The notes below the pieces were generated by a model, which did no database searches, was not told the DNA's origin, and saw nothing but the letters and a program-made list of their open reading frames with translations. Both the position numbers and the translations under genes were made by a program. Of a stretch of DNA of 64,000 nt, positions 34,673 to 48,024 are shown in pieces. Origin of the DNA: Pseudevernia furfuracea (taxonomy: Eukaryota; Ascomycota; Lecanoromycetes; Lecanorales; Parmeliaceae); assembly GCA_022315425.1 (NCBI GenBank), contig JAIUPT010000044.1, positions 1 to 64,000 of the forward strand. Direction: 5' to 3'. Position 1 is the first letter of the stretch. Every line of letters begins with the position of its first letter.

Positions 34673-37226
34673 ATGGAGAACCCCAGCGAAACGACGATCT
34701 TGCTTGAGGGGGCTCTCGCCAAGCGGTCGTTGCAGCAAGATGAGCGTCTTGACAGTGAGTCCTTCAAGGCAGCAACGGCGATGTCACCCAAAAAGCTTCG
34801 ACGTCTGCCGGTCTGTGCTCACTTCGCTTGTCATGCAGGGCAAGTCATGGGATTTGCGCTGGTGCGTGTTGACAAGTAGTAGCCTTACGTACTATCAAAG
34901 TCTAGAGGACCGGGATTGGGGTGGGGCTGGCACAGTGTTGAGTCTAAGCAGCCTAAAACGGTTCGAGTCGATTTCCAGTCTCGTCTTTCAGGTACCGAGT
35001 TGTCGCTTGCGACAATGGACGAACATCACCGGATGCACAGCTTGCACATGTTTGTCTGAACGCTCTGTCTCCTTGCCTGCTGCAGTTATACTTCTATCAG
35101 CGGATCTTGCAGCTCAGAGCTGCTCAAGAGCAAGAAGCACATAGATGGATCCTCTGCCTCAAGGCAGCTTCAGCTCCAGCAACAGAAGCTTGCAGCTGAT
35201 GGTCCCGACCTTTCCCAGCAGCTAGTTGCGCCCTCAGCAGCGGCAAGCAACAGTCCTGCCCCCTCACCCAGACACAAGTCAGCAAGTGCAGCTGGTGATG
35301 GCATTCTCCTGGTCCATGCCAGGGCAAACATTGACTTGCAAGACAGCTGTCTGTGCAACACAGAGGTACGAGGAGTTGCTACCTTCGCATCTTCTTGTGG
35401 AGGAGAGTCGAGTCAGCTACAGTCCCCTTTCAGAGCATGCGGCTGCATCGCCCTTCATGTCGGATGCACTTAGGCAGCAGTTCATTGACCAGGCCCATAG
35501 TGATGCAGGCAGCAAAGGCAACTTGATTTGCGACTGGATTCAAGACAAGCCACTTCCAGCACTGCAACTGCAATTGACCACGAGAATGAAGAAGCCAACA
35601 TTGGCGTGAAGACTGGCAAGACACTCACCTTTGCCGAGTAAGCTTTCTGCCATGGTCCTTGTGGTTTGCGTACATATGTCTTAATGTCCTCTCATGATGC
35701 GCTTCTGCTGCTGTGAACATGCACAAGTCATGGCATCAGCTTGACTGCCAGATGCTCAGGCTTGAGAGGCGTATTACAACATACACCAACACTATATTTG
35801 TCACCATTGTCGTCACATGGAAACATAGGGAAGTGCATTCATGGTGTCATTATGACAGCAGAAATTGCTTGCTCAATCGATTGCCAGTGCCATAAATGAC
35901 CATGTGGACTGTAGGCCATGTACAAAGCCATAGAGTAAGCCTCATCATGGGCGCAGTCAGTCAGCTGGTCAGGCCTTGAAGCAGCAGCAGCAGCTGGCAG
36001 TCACCAGTCGCAGTGCTAGCTATCAGCCCAACACCAGTAGCCCCTTTGACCACGCCACTGGAGGGCTGTTTGCATCAGAAGACATTGAGCAGTTGTATGC
36101 TCCTGCCAGAAGGGGCCCGAGCAGGCAGACTGCACTGCTCTGAAGACTGGGAGAGCTCAGCCAAGATACTCAGCAGCATACCGCAGTACAGCAGACAGAT
36201 CAGGTCACAGCTCCCCGCTGTATCTCTCTTGCAGCTCTGGCAGTGATGCCCATGATAGCAACGAGATGTCCTCTCCAGCAGCTCTGCGCCATGACAGCAG
36301 CTCACTTTTGGATGGTGGTGATGGAGTAGTCACAGCAGCTTCCATGGTTGCACAGAGCATGCAGCGAAACAGCAGTGGAATTGTCTTTTGGGTTCCTGAG
36401 CTCGGCAGCCAGTCTCAGTCTTTCACTGAGTACACCAAGCACCAGATGGACCAAACAGGCGCTGCAGGCTCAGTGCATAGAGAGCTCATGTCCAATGCCC
36501 AGGCAGACAGACAGCAGAGCAGTAGTACGCCACACGGGCCTGTCTGCTCATGCATGGACAGCTCCACAGGCAGCAGCTGTCAAAACTGCTGCTGGTAGCT
36601 TCAGCAGCACCTGGGGTGGCAGCTTCTCTGCTGAAGAGGGTCACACCCTCCCTTGGCCCCCAGTTCCCACATGCTGGCTGGGCTCATGCCACCACAGGTT
36701 CAGGGGCGGGGTCAGCCGGGAAGATCCCAGACTCAGGCGATTTCGGGAAGCAAGGAGTGCTGAAGTGCAGCATTCATTGCCTCAGCATGGTCTTCAGTTG
36801 GTCACGAGTGGTGCAGACACGCATGCTGCTGCCAGCCCTACGGACCAACATGCATCAGGACATGTCCCTGCTGATGTCCTGCAACCCACAAGATCCAAAC
36901 ACGGCATGGTGGTGGCAGCTGGAGCGTCCAGAGCGGGTTTGTAGACCATGATGTTGAGCTGTTGGGAAGCACACAGGGTGCTAGAAAAGACAGGGGTGCT
37001 GATGAGAAGCAATACTTGGAGAGCGCCGCCATCTTTGGCATGGGGAGCACCTGCTGTGATAACAAGCAGCAGCACAGCTGCCAATGTAGGCTTGACTGAG
37101 TACTGCAGTGACTCAGATGAATCATCAACATCCGTGGTGTCAGCACATGCACAGCAAGTTGTGAATGTGGTCAGAAGGGGCAGCAGCCAGGAATGGTCTG
37201 GTGCAAGTGATTGTGGTGCATTCTGA
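34673..37226 (+). CDS. PH-domain protein with long disordered tail
   Basis: PH domains bind phosphoinositides or proteins at membranes. The proposed start reads MENPSETTILLEGALAKRSL, where ILLEG-L-KRS is a typical first PH strand. A GTGAGT donor (about 34,754) and CAG acceptor (34,838) lead to GKSWDLRWCVLTSSSLTYYQ, the W-RRW-VL--S-L-YY strand pair, then SLEDRDWGGAGTVLSLSSL. The closing helix appears as LRAAQEQEAHRWILCLKAA (about 35,110-35,170) with the invariant Trp. Downstream sequence (35,170-37,226) is Ser/Gln/Ala-rich in every plausible frame and would be disordered; exon limits there and the true stop are uncertain, and frame shifts occur. The partner or pathway is unknown. Confidence 0.5.
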
Positions 37227-37809
37227 AAGGGTAAATATGTAACTCTGGAGTGCATTTCTGGATTGCGCTGTGCTTACAAAACTACCACTTGGTGTGTATG
37301 TTTTCAGCGGATCTTAGGCCTCCCAGGGTCAATCAATGTGTGTTGCTGCAACAGCGCATGCATAGCTTGTATAGTAGTACAGATAGTTTTCGGTGTACCT
37401 GTATTATGTGTCACCGTCGTTACATGCTTCATTGGCATGTACTCTCCAAGAGGATGTCAGGTCACCTGACCTACTACTGTTTACTGCTTCACTGTTTAGT
37501 AGTGCAAAAGCTCGTATGCAAGCATAGTCTTTGTCGCTTAGCCAAGCAGCATGATCACAATCTGCACTGTGCATTGCAGCTGATCTGAACAATGATTGTC
37601 ACAGAGTGCTAGTGAGTAGCCTGAGTGTGTTTGTCAGCAGCGCAGTCTCAATCTCTACTTGCAGCTGCACAAACAGTATGACAACAACAGCTTCTGTGCT
37701 CAACATTGCAATCACGACTGGCCTTGCTGCTTCTGTGCATAAGGCGCTTCAAGCCCATCCATCACTATACTCAACACTGCTGCACGGACTCACGTCCTTC
37801 TTGCAGAAA
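37227..37809. other. Intergenic between convergent genes
   Basis: This lies between the end of the PH-domain gene (+) and the GT-FkbM gene (-). No domain or repeat is recognised. It should contain both 3' UTRs. Confidence 0.35.
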
Positions 37810-40800
37810 TTAGGTAAGTTTCTGGAGCCAGACCGCGCACACATGAAACCAAGTAAGTCTGTGCCTGAAGCAACTGTACACGTTGTCCCTGCGACCTCTT
37901 GTGTCATGGACCTCCAGAATGATCTGGCATGCATATGTTACTGTCTTTGCAAGCAGCTGGACAGGCGGACTATGACAAGCAGAGAGGCTTGCTAGCAAAG
38001 TGACCAAACTGATGTGGTCAGCGACAATGCACGTTGCATGCAAGCAAAACAAGACAGTCACTGATTGCCTCCAGGCATGCACTTTGGGTTGCAGCATGTG
38101 GAAGCTTCCTTCCTGACAGTCCTACTCGTAGGTTACACCAATAAGCAATGAAAGTAAGAAACAAATACCTGTCTGATATGCAGCCAGTGGTGATCCTGAA
38201 TGCCTTGCAATGCTGTAGCTCACATCCTTCAACATCCACCTGCACTTGCATACACACACACCATGAGGCGCATGTTGGCATCATCAAAGCCATGAACCCA
38301 CACCAAAAACCAGGTGAGAGCTGGCCTGGTGTCATCAAACACTGAGCTGACTGTACAAAAGCACATGCTGTCCCCACAACATGTACCTAACATCTTTCTA
38401 GGATTGCATGGCAATATTTGAACCAAAGTGCTGTGCATGCCTGGCAGACAACTTCCCTGAAGCGACTAGCTGCTTTTGCCATTTTTGAAATGACAACAGC
38501 TTTGAGCACTCTCAAGAGGGGTCTGTAAAACAGTTGCAGATGCATGGTGACATGTCATGAAGCCACCAGCCATACATCTGCAAAGATGATCTGGCGCATG
38601 TTGACCGTGAAACATGTTGTGTCATTGTCTGTTGCTTCGCCTGCTGCGAACACAATACAAGTGAAGCCAATGTCAGCTGTTACTGCTGCAGACCATATAT
38701 GCCAATGCAAAAATGTGCTTGACAGATGCCATGCCTCTCCACAAGACCACCACACACAGTCATTGCACACATGCAGCCCTTGACACCATCAAAGCTATCA
38801 CAACCCTTCCCAGGAGCAAAGAAGAGCAGCCGTACCTTGAGTAAATCCACCTGGCAGATGCCATGCTTCTCCATGAGGCTGCTGATAGTGGTCACAGGAC
38901 ATGTCCTGTCCTGGCTGCCAAGGAAGAAGTGGTCTGGCATGATGCTGCGCTGCAGCTGCTCCTTCTCTTGCACGTGGCAGGTGGAGTTGCCCGGCATTGC
39001 TGGGTAGTATCGGAACACCTCCTCACCCTCTGCCTCTGCAACTGCCTGTGGTATGATTCGTACCTGCACAGTGGCAGAGAATGTGCGCTCTGCTCAATCC
39101 TGAAACATCCATTTTATTGCAGAAGCGTCCAACCTACAGTGGAACTCTAAACTCAGAAATGCCTGGGACCAAATGCATGTCTACATTGGGGAGATGTTTC
39201 AGGTAGAACATACCAGCAACTGCCACACTCTGCTGGTATGCTATGCCGGCGCTGGCAAGCATGGCAGTACACAGAACTGGAACATTGAGTACCCTCTTTT
39301 CAAGCTGATGTTGATGTCGACACCACAAGTGCTCGTAACTTGCTGCAATCTGTGCAAACTAGCATGCGGAAGGGCCTGTCCAGCAGAACTCTGCATCGTG
39401 GCAGATCAACTGTATTGACAGCAGTGTGTTGGCCGAGGTGGAGGTGCTTATTGACAGTTGCATGCATGCGCCAACAGCATAGGTGCGGGTCAGATACGTA
39501 TGTGTGTGTAGCTGGGTGGACATGCAAGGCACAGAGGAAGGAATTGAGCGATACTGCATTGCTGTGCGCTCACATGGTCTAGCAAGCCATGCTGTTCCAG
39601 ATTTGCGTGTAGAACAGCCAAGTTGGGGGGCAGGGGCTCTACAGCCCAGACAACTGCTGGCACACCCCTATCAGGACCCCCCTGCATCACCCACCAACTG
39701 AATAAGCCTGCATAGCAGAAGTCCACCAGCCAGTTTGTTTGTCTGCTTGCACATACAGACCTGTCGCCTCATAGTATGCATTGCAGTAGACAATGCAAAG
39801 TTGCTAAGACATCACAGATGATAAGGAGAGAAAGCTCAACACAAAACGCAGATTCAAAAACGGCTCAGGCCCTGCAGCTTGCCCAACTAGCACAAGGCCA
39901 CCTTATGTCATGAATGTATACAGCAAGGAAACAAACATTGTTGCTGTCTAAGTCAGCAATCAGCCCACATAAAAAGCTAGCAAACTAGGATTACAAGCCT
40001 CAAAGCTGTGTTTTCAGCGGAGCTGCACATTGCACCTCAGGCAAGGGCTGTCTTTGCATCATGGCAACAGTCGGTTAGGTAATGATGCAGCAGGACATAC
40101 CTATGTTGGCACCCACATCCATAACAACATCTTGGTCCTTGATGTAGATCCCGTTTTGCAGGTAGCATAGTTGTTCCACAATCTCTCTGTAGATAAAAAG
40201 AGCTTCAACTTGGGATTGAGCTGGCACGGACCAACCATTGGGTAATTGCACAGCGCCCTGCAGTCACAAAGCATGAGCTGCTGCGCTGCAAGCGGACTAC
40301 AAGACCTATAATGTGTACTGATGCATGGCAAACAAGTTCAGAGGCAATACCATGTGAGGAGATCATACATTCAACGCCCGTGTCAGATGTGTTCAGTGAC
40401 AGCAGTCCTTGCTGACTTGTCACGTCCTCTGTGATGAGAGCCTTGTTGAGCAGCCCACCTGATCAGGATCAGCATCAAACTCCATTACATCATCTGTGGA
40501 TGCATCAGCAGCTTCTGTGGAAGCTTCTGCAGAAGCTGCACCAGCTCCAGATACCAACCGTGCTTTCACCTGTCTGTCTGGACGCATGTCAGCCTGTAGG
40601 TTGGTCTGTCTGGCCAGATTCTGCAGTGCATCTTGTGCAGGAACAGCAGCATTGGCCATATGCTGTGAGATCATGTCTAAAGCATTGCTGACACCGTCCT
40701 CTTCAGCAAGCCTGGCCTGGAGCACGCACCACATATAATGATAATGATAATGATAATGATGATGATGATGATGATGATAATGATAATGATAATAATGATA

Positions 40801-43800
40801 ATGAAAACGACAACGATAATGACAACATTAATAATCATAATAATAAATATTCGCTTTCCAGGTCATGATGAGCTAGGTATGTGCGGGACAAGCCTTGTCT
40901 CTGCAAAGCAGTCTGTCAACATTTGTTGACATAAAATTGGTAGTCAGTTGAAAGCACCAAGCAAGAGGCACAGTATGCTTCCTGTGGGCTCCATGGCAGT
41001 GAGGTAGCCAATAGACAAGGCTCAAAGCAACGTTTTAATTGGTCATATAGGTGTCTTTGAAATGACAGCAATACTCAGTGGCTTAGTGAGTGTTGCTCAC
41101 AGCACTTGCCCAAGACAAATTGCGTATTGTCATCAGTCACAATAAACTGGTAGCACAGCTTAAAACATTGCCTGCAGAGCTGTGGCGCCAGCTAAACAGG
41201 ATGTGGGTCTAGTCTCACATATGCTGTGCTCAGTGACAGGCTCAGCAATCATATGTAGGAAATTCTCACCTTTGAGTCCTGGCACTGCTGTTGCAGCCCC
41301 CCACCAAGAACTGTCTTCATCTGGCCAGCCAATTTGTCTGCTACAGCAGCAGTGACGGGGTCTGTACCACTGCATGAGGCATCTGATGCTGCTGCATCCA
41401 CACGACTCGCTGTTTGCGGTGCATTCATTTGCCCTGTTAGACAGAGTAATGTGTCTGCAGTGGCTTGCTGTTGATGGACTGGACTAGGGTCAACAATCTC
41501 CTTGGTGAAACCCTGCAAGGCTACTCCTAAGTATGTAAGCCTCTCAGCCTGCAGCAACATCAGTGACACGGTCACTGCAAAGGATGTCGGTGTGAGGCAG
41601 ATGGGTAAACCAACATCAACGCAATGCAAAATCATGTAGCCTTGAGGGGGTGACGAAACAGGGCTTGAAGGTGCTGCTTGTAAGCCTGCACCAGCTATTG
41701 CTGAAACTACATGGCTTGTTGTATCTGGGAACATAAGTGTGTCTGTAACTTTTAAGATTTCTGCAGAAGGACAAGCCTGAAGCACACAGGTGATGCCTTG
41801 TACTCAATGCATAGACACCATAGCAAAGACCCTCACTAGCAAGTGCAGGTGGTGCTGCACAGGCAGATGATCTTGTCAGGTCTGTATCTATTCATGTCAT
41901 GTGACAAAGAGACAGCATGGACGATTGCGGCACAATCATACTCACCCAGGAGAACTGGTCAAAGTGGAATGGGCAAACAATGTGGGGCAGGCCAGCTGTT
42001 AAGACAGCTGCACTGGTTCCTGCCCCTCCATGGTGCATCACAGCATTGCACTCTGGCAGCAGCAAATGGTGGGGTATGGAGCCTGCAGCTGCAATCATAA
42101 CGGGCTGCTCTTGCCCCACACTTGCCATGTTCACTGCTGAGAGCAATGGCTTCCAACCACCTGTGGACATGTCACTTGTTCAGCCTCTTGACGCCGTGCA
42201 ATGATTGGAGTAGCTGGCCAGTTGTTCAGCCAGCAGGCAGTGTTGATCTTGCACATAGATGGCTATAGCTGTGATATGCTTGTCTTGGGTGTCTCCCATG
42301 AAAAGTGCAACATGCTATGACGCATCAACCGAGTTGATTGCAAGCTGATATCTGCTGCACAACCAGACCAGTAGTGGGATGCAATGGGGCAGCTACTTCT
42401 GACAATCATTGACTAAGACGAGGCTGACTAAAGGGACCTACCTGTCAACAGGATACCCTTTGCATCTGCCCTTTGAAGGGCAGGCAAGCAGCACTTTGAC
42501 AAGATAGTGGGGGGTCAGGTAAGAGTCCCATACAGCCCATGCTGCCAAAGTCAATGCACACCAATGGGTGACCTGTCTGCCATTCTGCCAGGCTGGTGTC
42601 GTGCAAAATGGGTGTGATGAAGGCCTGCAACTGCTTTCTCCTATCAGTTGCCTGCAGATTGCACTGCACTCCATAGGCACTGCATTGACTGGGCTTGCTC
42701 TGCCAGCAATGCAGATGATGTGATCAAAATTGTCTGGTAGCAATCAAGCCTGACAGCCCATACAGAGCGGTTCACTGTGCTGCATCCATTTGTCTTTCCA
42801 CCTTGTGAGACATGATCGATATGCTCATGTGGCTGTGCTCTTTACACCTTGAAACTTGACATCATGCTAACAAGGGCATAATGAGGGAGGCCTTACATTG
42901 TGAGGCCCTTGCTGCTGCCAGAAGCCACAGCAGCGCACGCTGGCCGGCCAGTACCCAGGACGTAGTATGACATGCTCACTAAGGCCATACAACAGCGGAA
43001 TACTGTTGGGAAGTGCATGGTTTTCCGCTTGAATGCTGCTATCCAGGTTGACATCATCCTCAGCAGCAAAGGTTGGGTTGCCAAAGCTTGAAGCTCTGCT
43101 GGTTGGGCATTTGCCTGGTTTTGAGTCATTGTCTTGAGGATTGGTGACAGGGCTAGGGCTGCCTTGCTTGTCCTTGCCAAGCTTTCGTCTGCTGACACAG
43201 GTGGCAAAGGGGATAGAGGTAAGATTCAGGCATTCTTGACGCCATGTGGACCAACGTTGTGAAAAGGCAGGCCACAGCCAGTGCTCTACTTCAGCCCATT
43301 TGACACGCCCTGATCAAAAGCCAAACAGGACACTGGTTTTGTGTACTGTTGGGGGTACTTGGGGTTTATCAGGCTGCAGTGAGACATACTGAGCCAGACT
43401 GGTCACTGATCAGTGGCTGATAAGTTGGCATGACCAGCTCTTGCCAATAGCAAGCATGCACCAGGAGGACCAGAAGGGTGATACACGATGATTGCAAGAC
43501 AGTGCAACAACTACATGCTGAAGCGTGCAAGAGTAAAATCGGAGAGTCAAGAGTACAAACCATGACGCCGCACAGCAACAAATCAGCATGCCAGCGGGAG
43601 CATGCAAGCGATCGTACCTTCAAGAGATATCTGAAGGGCATTGTGAAGTGCAGGCCAAGCCTTGCGAAAAGTGCCTTGGAAACGAGTTTGGGGCTGTGTA
43701 TGGAAGTAGACAGGGAGAGATGGCAAGGCAAGAAATGTCAAGAGCTTCTGCCACGTGCAGGGCTTCTAGTGAGAAGAGGTTGAAGATGATGAGTGTGCGC

Positions 43801-44573
43801 TGAGGCTGCTGGTTTGCAGCACTCTCCTGTGCCTGAGTTCATGCAGTGACTGTCAAGCGCCTGATGGACAGAGGTGACAAGAGCATGTGTGACCTGCTTA
43901 CCAGCAGGAAGCTCCTGTGAATTGCTGCTATAGATTTGCCCAAGTCATGATTAGACTGGAATGCCTCAGGCAGTTGCGAAACTGTTTTGTTACGGGCACG
44001 CTTTTGTGTTGAGTCGTCCTGCTTGTTCCACACCATGTGTCACAGACTGTGTACATCATAGACTCAAGGTAGATCAGTCATGTTGCTTCACAGTCAAATT
44101 GTACCTGAGTTTTCCACACTCTTGCAGGGAGGGTGTCCAAAAACATGCACTTTGTGCCTGACGTGTGCAGCACATCTTTTAGCCAGTGCTGCAGGGTCAG
44201 ATGTAGCACATCAACATTGGTAGTGAGACTTCATGCCAAATGATTGGCGACACTACATACATCACTTCAAGATCACCTTGTGGTCAAGGTGTGTAACAAA
44301 GTGCAGCACAATTTGGGGATGACGAGACAGCAGAGCATGTGCGAGTACAGCTGCCGGCTGCACATCCCCCCGAGTTCCTTTGGCCAAAAGAGAACGTGCA
44401 TGTGCAATCGGGTGGATCAGTTGCCCTGCGGATGGCTTGATACGTGCAGTTGCCAAACTCACAGCAGCACTAGGCCCAGCGCGTGATGTACAAGCGCAGG
44501 AACCCCGCACTTTAGGGGCTGCTCGGGCCCAAGGTCCATATGAAGCAAAGATGAGAGGCAGCATGCACAGCAC
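37810..44573 (-). CDS. Glycosyltransferase (GT28/UGT-like) fused to FkbM-type methyltransferase
   Basis: N-terminal exon (44,573-44,277) reads LLAKGTRGDVQPAAVLAHAL, the GT28/sterol-glucosyltransferase nucleotide-fold start. Later exons give HPLVCIDFGSMG (about 42,550) and exon 42,160-41,946 gives MIAAAGSIPHHLLLPECNAV then MHHGGAGTSAAVLTAGLPHI and VCPFHFDQFSW, the sugar-nucleotide site. Exon 41,548-41,270 (AERLTYLGVALQG...) and exon 40,716-40,459 (ARLAEEDGVSNALDMI) close the fold. The next exon, 40,257-40,101, starts in phase 0 and reads LPNGWSVPAQSQVEALFIYR, YLQNGIYIKDQDVVMDVGAN and IG, which is AdoMet motif I. Exons 39,707-39,574 (VWAVEPLPPNLAVLHANLEQ), 39,063-38,836 (YYPAMPGNST; SSLMEKHGICQVDLLK), 38,239-38,169 (VDVEGCELQ...) and 37,923-37,810 (IILEVHDTRGRRDN) complete an FkbM domain. 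Donor and acceptor phases match across the junction, supporting one gene; two adjacent genes remain possible. Substrates are unknown. Confidence 0.65.
40736..40850. repeat. (AAT/GAT) trinucleotide microsatellite
   Basis: About 110 bases of ATAATG and ATG units, degenerating into AATAAT, sit in the intron between the last two glycosyltransferase exons. Being intronic, length change should be tolerated. Confidence 0.9.
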
Positions 44574-46258
44574 CTTATTTTTAGGCAGGTGTTGAATCTG
44601 CTTGAATCTGAACAGTTGGGTACCAATATGTCAATATTTTCCTTCTGATAGCAGACTGGCCATTCCTGAGTCCTGTATCTGCTGATGGGGTTCATGCTGA
44701 TCCCCAAAGAAATGCTACATTGGCTGATTGGCCTGGCCCTAAGAACCTTCCTGGGGTATGCTTATTTCTTGGTCTTGGCACTTATTTCAAGCACTTCATA
44801 CAGGGTCACGCAAAGCTAACCTCACCTTGACTAGCAAGAAGGTCCAGTTGGTGTGGGGAAGAGACAGCATTCAAATTGCAGTTGTGTCTGACTGAGGCTC
44901 CTGTCTTAGCGCAGCCTGACCCTGCAAAGCAGTGTGTGATGCATACGGCAATGGCTGCTGTCAATGCAGCACTAGAAGCCAATCGCCTTTCACAAGTTCA
45001 AGCTATGCGATGCTGAATGCCGGTATTCTGTGGCAGATCAGGAGGGTTCTAGCAGCCAACATGGCTTTGCGGCAGTGGCAGTACTACTTAGAGGGTGCCA
45101 AAGGTGGAGACACTGTTGATGACAAACCATGAGCCACACACCTATTTAGACAGAAAACCCGCTGTGCAACTGTCATGTCGTCTGATAGCATGGTTGTGCA
45201 GCCCTGGCAGGACTCACAAGCCTAGATGTAAGCCCTAGGGTCAGTCACGTAACGATACTCTGATCTCCATGCAACTTGGTGTTGCACCCAGCTCCAGAGC
45301 TGCACACTTCAACCAAGGGTACCTCTATGGCACAGATCTGACGGCAGCTACTGAAATGCAACAAAAGGCAGTAAAAGCAGCAACCCTGAAGGCCAGGAGA
45401 CAAGCAGTCACAAACTGAGCAGACAGGGTGGACGCAGTCTGACAGAGGACAATCAACAGGCGACAATTTCCGAAGACATACTACGATACTGGTATGCTTC
45501 AGGCAGTACTGGCCTCCAAAAATGGTTCACACAGGCTCGGGCACATTGGCTGGAGAGCTCCTGGCTGCACCAGACAGCCTGTCAGGGATGAAGTCTCCCC
45601 CACTAGCCACTGAAGTTGAGCTGCTTGAAATCGGGTCCCAATCACACACAGGCTGGAAACCCACTTGCACAGCGTACGCGTCGTGACCACGCTGACTGGC
45701 TGAGATGATCTCAATATTCTAAGCATTTCACCAGGCTCTGCATATTAGCTAGTTATAGCAAATCCTTGGGAATGTGTACCTGAGGTTCAAGCTACCACGG
45801 TAATTGGCTTAGAGAAATATGCCACAGAACTCAGCTACCATACCAATTGACAAAAGAGCGGTGCTGCTGTCAGAGGCACAGATGCACATACTGCTTGGCA
45901 AAGTGCATATGTTGCACAGGCAATAGCTGATAGAGATTGTACATGGACCACAGCTGCTTTGCCGGCTGCATCATGACTGTTTTGCATGCAGGCATGCATC
46001 TGCAAGTGTAGACCAACATGGATGCCCCGTGTTACATGTTGCTACTGACGTGAAGACTTCTTGGTCGTTGCAATTGCACTGGTCCGGTTGAAAACCAGCA
46101 GGTTCAAGCTGACAAGCGGCCTCCTGGATGATACAAGATGCCGCTTGTAGGGGTGTCAAAGCTGCAGCACTTGTGCGTGGCGCTGTTGATCGAGTTTAGA
46201 GACTGTCTCGGTAAATTCCTGTCAAGCTCTGCTGACAAAGCAGGCTATCATCAAACAA
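44574..46258. other. Divergent intergenic region upstream of GT-FkbM and Elongin-A
   Basis: The two flanking genes are transcribed away from this interval. A + frame at 45,030-45,132 (IRRVLAANMALRQWQYYLEG) looks mildly protein-like and could be an exon of an unrecognised gene. The rest shows short frames only. Confidence 0.35.
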
Positions 46259-48024
46259 ATGATTAGCAGTTTGACTCGAGTTTACTTGCCTGCAGAGGAC
46301 ATCGGGGATACTCCGGTTGAGCTCTTGCAGCCAATTTTACTTCGATGCAATGCAGAGCAATTGGCAGGCATAGAAGATGGCACAAGGTCCAGGCTGCTTC
46401 TGCGCCTGTTTAACTGCAACAGATTTTGCTAAGGTTGGACAGCCAGTCAACTGAACATGGGTTCATGCAGGGAAGGAGGACGAGAACTGCATGATGCTCT
46501 CCAGCCACATTGGCATAGGGTGTTTGTGGCAGACCTTGGAGAATTGCTTGCGAAACCTCTCCAGGTAAGTCTCCAAAGCACATCCATTCGCGTCCTGATT
46601 ATTGTCAAGCATAGCTTCAGGTGCCTGCCAGGCAGTCACTTTGCATTGCAATCAAATGCGGAGCTATATGTTTGACTAGTGTAGAACGCGACTGCAGGCA
46701 ACTGGACCCAGATCTGCATCATACAATGCTGCTGGCTTGCAAAGTAAGTCATCATGAGCAATGCCTTGAGCCTGTATGTCTGGGAGAGCCTTGTGACTAC
46801 TGCCAAGCACGTTTAAGTCTCGCAGTATGGCTAGATGCTTGGCAATGCTGTATGCATGCATACATGTCGAACCAGGACAGTGTAGCAACATAGCTGGCCT
46901 AGCAATTTTGTCAATATCATGTGGCATCGAGCTTGGGGATTGCAGGAAACTGGAGACAGCTGTATCAGGCAGGCCAGCAGAGCCTGAAGCAGAAGGCTGC
47001 AAAACTAGGCAAGCGGCTGCGAGCCATGACACAGGCTGAAGTACAGTCTCGTCAGACAAAGCATGTCGAGGTGAGTGTGTCTTGTTAATCGCTCAGGCAT
47101 GCATTGTAGTCACAGCTTAATACTGTCACCGACAGCGTCACAGACTTGTTAGTGCATGTCACTTATTTCATTTCCAGAACATGTGCTGTGATCAAATTCT
47201 GATTGGCGCGTGCTGCTCTGGTGTCAGCAGGCTTGCCATACAAAGGTCATATTGTCACTGCAATCAAGTCATGAAGTCAAAGCTATCCTCACATTCCTCA
47301 TGTGCAGGCAGACCCCAAGGCTTCTGGTGTTGTTCCTGACGTTGCTCTCTTTTGTACATAGATTATAGAAGCTCCTCGATCTCTGAAGCGCCACAAGAGC
47401 TGCAACAGAACAAGCCCTGCAAAGCAGCACGTCCAGGTCATTCCAGCACGCCAACGAGTGCTTGCCAAGCTGGGTCTGCTTCACAACAGCAGTTTAAAGC
47501 ACTTGGTGCGAATCCGGCCTCCACAAAAAGCAGTTCAGCAGACTGCGAGTCGTCCACTGCTGCCGCACACAGTCAAGTCTCCTGCCAAGACAGCAACTCA
47601 ACAGCAATTTCCAAAGCAGCATGCAGGTCTTCAGCAGACCAAATCACATGATGGACATTTCCTCACCGGTGCAAGAAGTAAATCACAGCAGCCTGTCAGG
47701 CATGTGTCTTCGGTGGTCAAGACTACATTGTTATCAGCACAGACAACAGCAGCTGCACCCAGTGGAGCTCTGGTTGAGGATGATATTGACTGGATGATGG
47801 CAGATGCATCGCAAGCAAACAGCCTGCTTTCTCCGCCTGCTCAAGAGCAGAATTGGACAGTGCAGTACCTTGAAGAGCATGACAACAATGCAGATGACAT
47901 CCCTGTGTCAAGAAGCAGGGGTCTCAGGCGCTCTCACACTCAAGTGGGCAACAGTATGCAGGACAAAGCTCCAGTCAAACACGGCACAGCTTCTTGGATT
48001 GAGGATGACATTCAGTGGGAGTAA
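46259..48024 (+). CDS. Elongin-A-like protein
   Basis: Elongin-A stimulates RNA polymerase II elongation and serves as substrate receptor in a cullin-Elongin B/C ubiquitin ligase. Exon 1 (around 46,225-46,390) reads IIKQMISSLTRVYLPAEDIG, DTPVELLQPILLRCNAEQLA and GIEDGTR, matching the family's GD-P-ELL-PIL--C---QL--IE box. Exon 2 (46,471-46,564) gives GRELHDALQPHWHRVFVADL. Exon 3 (46,946-47,070) gives NWRQLYQAGQQSLKQKAAKL, the W-RE-Y helix. Exon 4 (47,362-48,024) is a long basic then acidic tail ending IEDDIQWE-TAA. The ATG at 46,259 is used for lack of a better one; the conserved block seems to begin slightly upstream, so an earlier exon is likely. The exon 1 donor is uncertain. Confidence 0.6.

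Noticed and set aside
38836..39063. FkbM domain as a separate bacterial gene acquired by transfer
   Set aside because: It is split by several introns with normal donor and acceptor sites and shares base texture with its neighbours, so any transfer is not recent.
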